From: Acetobacter papayae JCM 25143
GTDB lineage: Bacteria; Pseudomonadota; Alphaproteobacteria; Acetobacterales; Acetobacteraceae
Assembly: GCF_000613285.1 (NCBI RefSeq)
Contig: NZ_BAIN01000019.1
Span: 1 to 41,042, forward strand
Reading direction: 5' to 3'
DNA: 41,042 bases
A program made the position numbers and the translations under genes. Below the pieces are notes generated by a model. It ran no database searches. It was not told the origin of the DNA and worked only from the letters and a program-made list of their open reading frames with translations. Positions within the stretch are counted from its first letter, which is position 1, and every line of letters begins with the position of its first letter. Below, in pieces: positions 38,494-41,042 of the stretch.

Positions 38494-40046
38494 TATGTGG
38501 TTTTCCCGGCAGGCTGGCGGGGTGCGGTGGTGGCGTTCTGTTTCCTGCGCGCCAGTCTGATGGCTGTCAGCAAAGCCAGCGCACTGCCCGCAAGCAATAC
38601 CAGATCCATGCCGCCAACAGGCCAAAGATAGCGGTGGGAGAGTGTATGAAGCGGGTGATCTCCCGTTGTCAGCCAGTTCAGTACTGCGGCCAAAGCTGCC
38701 AGAATGCTGATGGCTGCACTTTGGCTAACCCATATCCCGCGTGGCCAGAACCACCCGTGCAAAAAAGTGGCAAGCCAGACAAGGTAAAAGCACCAGACTT
38801 CCAGCGCGGCCCGTTCAACCCCCAGAATATGTGCGCCGGGTAGCAGAAGGCGGTTACTGATGAAAAAAGCCAGTGTTGCAATAATAATGCCGGTAATCGA
38901 ACCTGCACTTAGTCCTTCCACCAACCTGAAACCGAATGTGCCCGCCTGTCTGGCGCGGCGGGATTCCTGCCAGAACAGATAACCCGTAGCGATCATGCAG
39001 CAGCTACCAAGCCCCAGCACGAAATACAGCCAGCGCAGTACCCAGTGATGGAAATGGATGAAATGCAGGCCGCTTAGAAAGCGCTGGGCACGTATGATCG
39101 GGCGGGGTGCGGGCGGGTGCGACAGCAGTTCGCCGGTTGTGCTGCTGAAAGCCACCACATCCCTGTTCATGACAACCTGTTGTTCGGTGCTCCGAAAGAA
39201 CGCGATGCGGCCGGTTGTTTTGCCGGGATTGAACACCAGTACGGTCTCGGGCCTGTCACCTCCCCATAGAGCATTGGCCTGTTTGAATGTTTCATCTAGC
39301 GAGACGACAGGCGCACCGGGCTGTCCGGGCTTGGTGTTGAGGAACGACAGGCTATTGGCCTCGTAAAAATATCCGCGCGGGGAGGGATAAAGTGTTTTGA
39401 TGCCGGTGGGGAAAAACGTTGCCCCCAGAATGGTCAGGCCCGAAAAGGTCAGGATGATATGGAATGGCAACCCCAGCACACCGGAGAGATTGTGCAGGTC
39501 TAGCAATAGCCGCCGGGACTGCTTGCGCGGACGGAAGGTAAAAAACTCCGCAAAAATCTTGCGGTGAATGATAACTCCGCTCACGCACAGAACCAGCATG
39601 GCCATGGAGGCCAGCCCCACCAGCCACTCTCCCAAATTCATCAGCTTGATGTGCAGCGTGTAATGAAAGGGGAAAATAAACCCGCTGGCTCCAAGGGTGC
39701 CTGTATCAGGCAGCACATGCCCCGATACCGGGTCGATATCGTGGCTGACAGCCCCGCTTTTGCTGCGGTAATGCACGCTTGCAACCGACTGGCGATCATT
39801 GGGTAGTTCCACATTCCAGAAAGGTGCTCGCGCCGCAATGGCCTCGTTCAGCGATGGGCGGAAACTCTCCAGAGGGAGTGCCTGCGCCGCTGGGGGCAGG
39901 CGTGTGGCGGGTTTCATCCACTGGTCTATCTCGATATCGAAAACCGAGAGTGTTCCCATCCAGAAAATGGCAAACAGAATGCAGCCCAGCACCACACCGG
40001 ACCATGTGTGCAGCCAGCCCATGGCGCGGCGGAAATCGGGTTCCAT
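38493..40046 (-). CDS. PepSY-associated TM protein (iron-uptake reductase type)
   Basis: A 517-residue inner-membrane protein with the PepSY_TM layout: RRAMGWLHTWSGVVLGCILFAIFWMGTLSVF as first segment, a periplasmic region (about 40-140), then further segments including FHYTLHIKLMNLGEWLVGL and DLHNLSGVLGLPFHIILTFSG, where histidines could bind haem. Relatives (PiuB, FoxB-like) reduce or process ferric siderophores. It starts one base after the DUF3649 stop and overlaps the DUF3325 start, so the operon is translationally coupled. Confidence 0.85.
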   Translation of the reverse strand: MEPDFRRAMGWLHTWSGVVLGCILFAIFWMGTLSVFDIEIDQWMKPATRLPPAAQALPLESFRPSLNEAIAARAPFWNVELPNDRQSVASVHYRSKSGAVSHDIDPVSGHVLPDTGTLGASGFIFPFHYTLHIKLMNLGEWLVGLASMAMLVLCVSGVIIHRKIFAEFFTFRPRKQSRRLLLDLHNLSGVLGLPFHIILTFSGLTILGATFFPTGIKTLYPSPRGYFYEANSLSFLNTKPGQPGAPVVSLDETFKQANALWGGDRPETVLVFNPGKTTGRIAFFRSTEQQVVMNRDVVAFSSTTGELLSHPPAPRPIIRAQRFLSGLHFIHFHHWVLRWLYFVLGLGSCCMIATGYLFWQESRRARQAGTFGFRLVEGLSAGSITGIIIATLAFFISNRLLLPGAHILGVERAALEVWCFYLVWLATFLHGWFWPRGIWVSQSAAISILAALAAVLNWLTTGDHPLHTLSHRYLWPVGGMDLVLLAGSALALLTAIRLARRKQNATTAPRQPAGKTT

Positions 40047-40047
40047 G

Positions 40048-40332
40048 TCAGTGCCCCTGCGAGAAAAAGAAGGGCGCGATGTGTCCGGCCACGATCAGCG
40101 CGCAGAACACCACAAAAGGATTCCCGATCCTGCGTGCGCCAAAAACCCACAGGATGAGGCAGGGATACAGGAGAAAAGCCAGCATCATACTGAGTGTTGT
40201 GGCCTCTACCCGCGGTAGACCGCAGGCGATCATCAGAAAGGCGAATAGGACGAAAGATGCGGATGTAGCCCAGTATCCGCCCCCCAGAGTCAGTATGATG
40301 CGTCCGGTTGTTTTCAGCCCTGATTGCGCCAT
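40048..40332 (-). CDS. DUF3649 small membrane protein
   Basis: A 94-residue protein with three hydrophobic segments (GGGYWATSASFVLFAFLMIACGL, TTLSMMLAFLLYPCLILWVFGA, PFVVFCALIVAGHIAPFFF). Its ATG overlaps the TGA of the TonB-dependent receptor (TGATG). DUF3649 proteins regularly sit between a siderophore receptor and a PepSY protein; the exact role is unknown. Confidence 0.75.
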   Translation of the reverse strand: MAQSGLKTTGRIILTLGGGYWATSASFVLFAFLMIACGLPRVEATTLSMMLAFLLYPCLILWVFGARRIGNPFVVFCALIVAGHIAPFFFSQGH

Positions 40333-41042
40333 CAGAAGTCCGCCGTTACCCCGAAGCGGAACGTACGTGGCGCACTGAGAGAAAGGTAGTTGTAACCACC
40401 CGAGTTCCAGTAGCGTTCGTTGGTGACATTATCGACATTGAGCATGAAGGTCAGCTTTCCCTCCTGCGAGGCAGGGTTTTTCATGGAATAGCGCGCACCC
40501 ATGTCCAGCCTGACCCAGCCGGGAATACGCCTGCGGTTAGAGGTGCTGTTTTCGATATATTCAAAGGCCGTGTACATGACATCTGCCGTCACAGCGAGGT
40601 TTTTCACAAACGGGATATCGTAATCCAGCCCCATGTTGAAGTTAACCGGTGCGGTATTGGGGGCACGCTGGCCATCATAAGCACCTCCTTGGGTTTTCTT
40701 CATGCGGGCGTCAATCAGCATCACACCGCCCGTGGCCCGTAATCCGTGAACGATTTCGCCCGCAATATTGAGTTCCAGTCCCCGGTTGCGCTGCTCACCA
40801 TTTTCAGACTGGATGTTGGTTTTGACATCATAGGTGAGGCTGGGCTGGGTGATCTGGAAGACATCAAAGCTGACAATGAATTTTTTCAGGTCTGCTTTTA
40901 TGCCCACTTCATACTGCGTGGATTTGTAGGGTGCGAAAACCTGTCCCGCATTGGCATAGTTGGAGGCAACAGTGCCGCCCTGCTGAAGGCCCTGAATCCA
41001 GTTGCCATAAATGGAAACATTCTTAAGAGGCTTGAATACGGC
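40332..41042 (-). CDS. TonB-dependent siderophore receptor, C-terminal part
   Basis: The last 237 codons of an outer-membrane receptor; the rest is beyond the right edge. The sequence shows beta-barrel strands of the FhuA/FecA group: FKPLKNVSIYGNWIQG, STQYEVGIKADL, RNRGLELNIAG, NFNMGLDYDIP, LRLDMGARYSMK-like strands, NVDNVTNERYW, and a C-terminal aromatic residue (FRFGVTADF) needed for barrel assembly. It is the first visible gene of the iron operon running to 38131. The ligand, plug domain and TonB box cannot be seen. Confidence 0.9.
   Translation of the reverse strand, partial: AVFKPLKNVSIYGNWIQGLQQGGTVASNYANAGQVFAPYKSTQYEVGIKADLKKFIVSFDVFQITQPSLTYDVKTNIQSENGEQRNRGLELNIAGEIVHGLRATGGVMLIDARMKKTQGGAYDGQRAPNTAPVNFNMGLDYDIPFVKNLAVTADVMYTAFEYIENSTSNRRRIPGWVRLDMGARYSMKNPASQEGKLTFMLNVDNVTNERYWNSGGYNYLSLSAPRTFRFGVTADF

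Overview
The window reads as a chromosomal segment of an acetic acid bacterium (Acetobacteraceae, Alphaproteobacteria). This rests on high GC coding sequence throughout, an Acetobacteraceae-like GroES/GroEL pair with a CIRCE element and an alphaproteobacterial RpoH-type promoter, a complete glycerol operon, and a TonB/PepSY iron operon. Genus cannot be fixed by eye. No insertion sequence, phage gene or CRISPR array was seen.

Layout. 1-3.5 kb: 5' part of priA, divergent from xerC, a proline iminopeptidase and a coupled aspartic protease. 3.5-6.9 kb: a small exported protein, amtB, and a convergent PII gene (glnK type) around a gene-poor 0.5 kb region. 7-11 kb: a ubiquinone-type flavin hydroxylase, cysE, and a MASE1-PAS-GGDEF diguanylate cyclase. 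11.2-14.5 kb: groES-groEL, a dienelactone hydrolase family protein, a cold shock protein. 14.5-19.4 kb: a DinG/XPD-type helicase, suhB-like phosphatase, efp, tRNA-Ser(UGA).

19.5-33 kb is the accessory and most interesting part: a catabolic cluster of a gamma-glutamyltransferase-fold (HpxW-like) hydrolase, aldehyde dehydrogenase, NCS1 permease, GMC oxidoreductase, HpxZ/AtzH-like protein, an HGGYW-type alpha/beta hydrolase, a metal amidohydrolase, a MarR regulator, an AtzG/HpxX plus AtzE/HpxY pair, and a Rieske oxygenase with its flavin/ferredoxin reductase. A 14-base palindrome, ATCAGTATACTGAT (one copy with one change), occurs three times and is placed so that every transcription unit of the cluster begins beside one copy. 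The simplest reading is a MarR-controlled pathway that imports a nitrogenous compound, oxygenates it, oxidises side groups and hydrolyses ureide or amide intermediates. Its parts resemble the Klebsiella hypoxanthine/oxalurate (hpx) and cyanurate (atz) systems, but the combination is not one I recognise; the substrate is unknown.

33.2-38.1 kb: glpR-glpD-glpF-glpK for glycerol uptake and oxidation. 38.1-41 kb: a tightly coupled reverse-strand operon (TonB-dependent receptor, DUF3649, PepSY, DUF3325) for iron-siderophore uptake, cut by the window end.

Ten genes, including groEL and cysE, are broken by single-base frameshifts, nearly all explained by loss of one C from a G(C)n run. This pattern looks like systematic sequencing or consensus error more than gene decay, so the affected genes are listed as CDSs spanning the frameshift.
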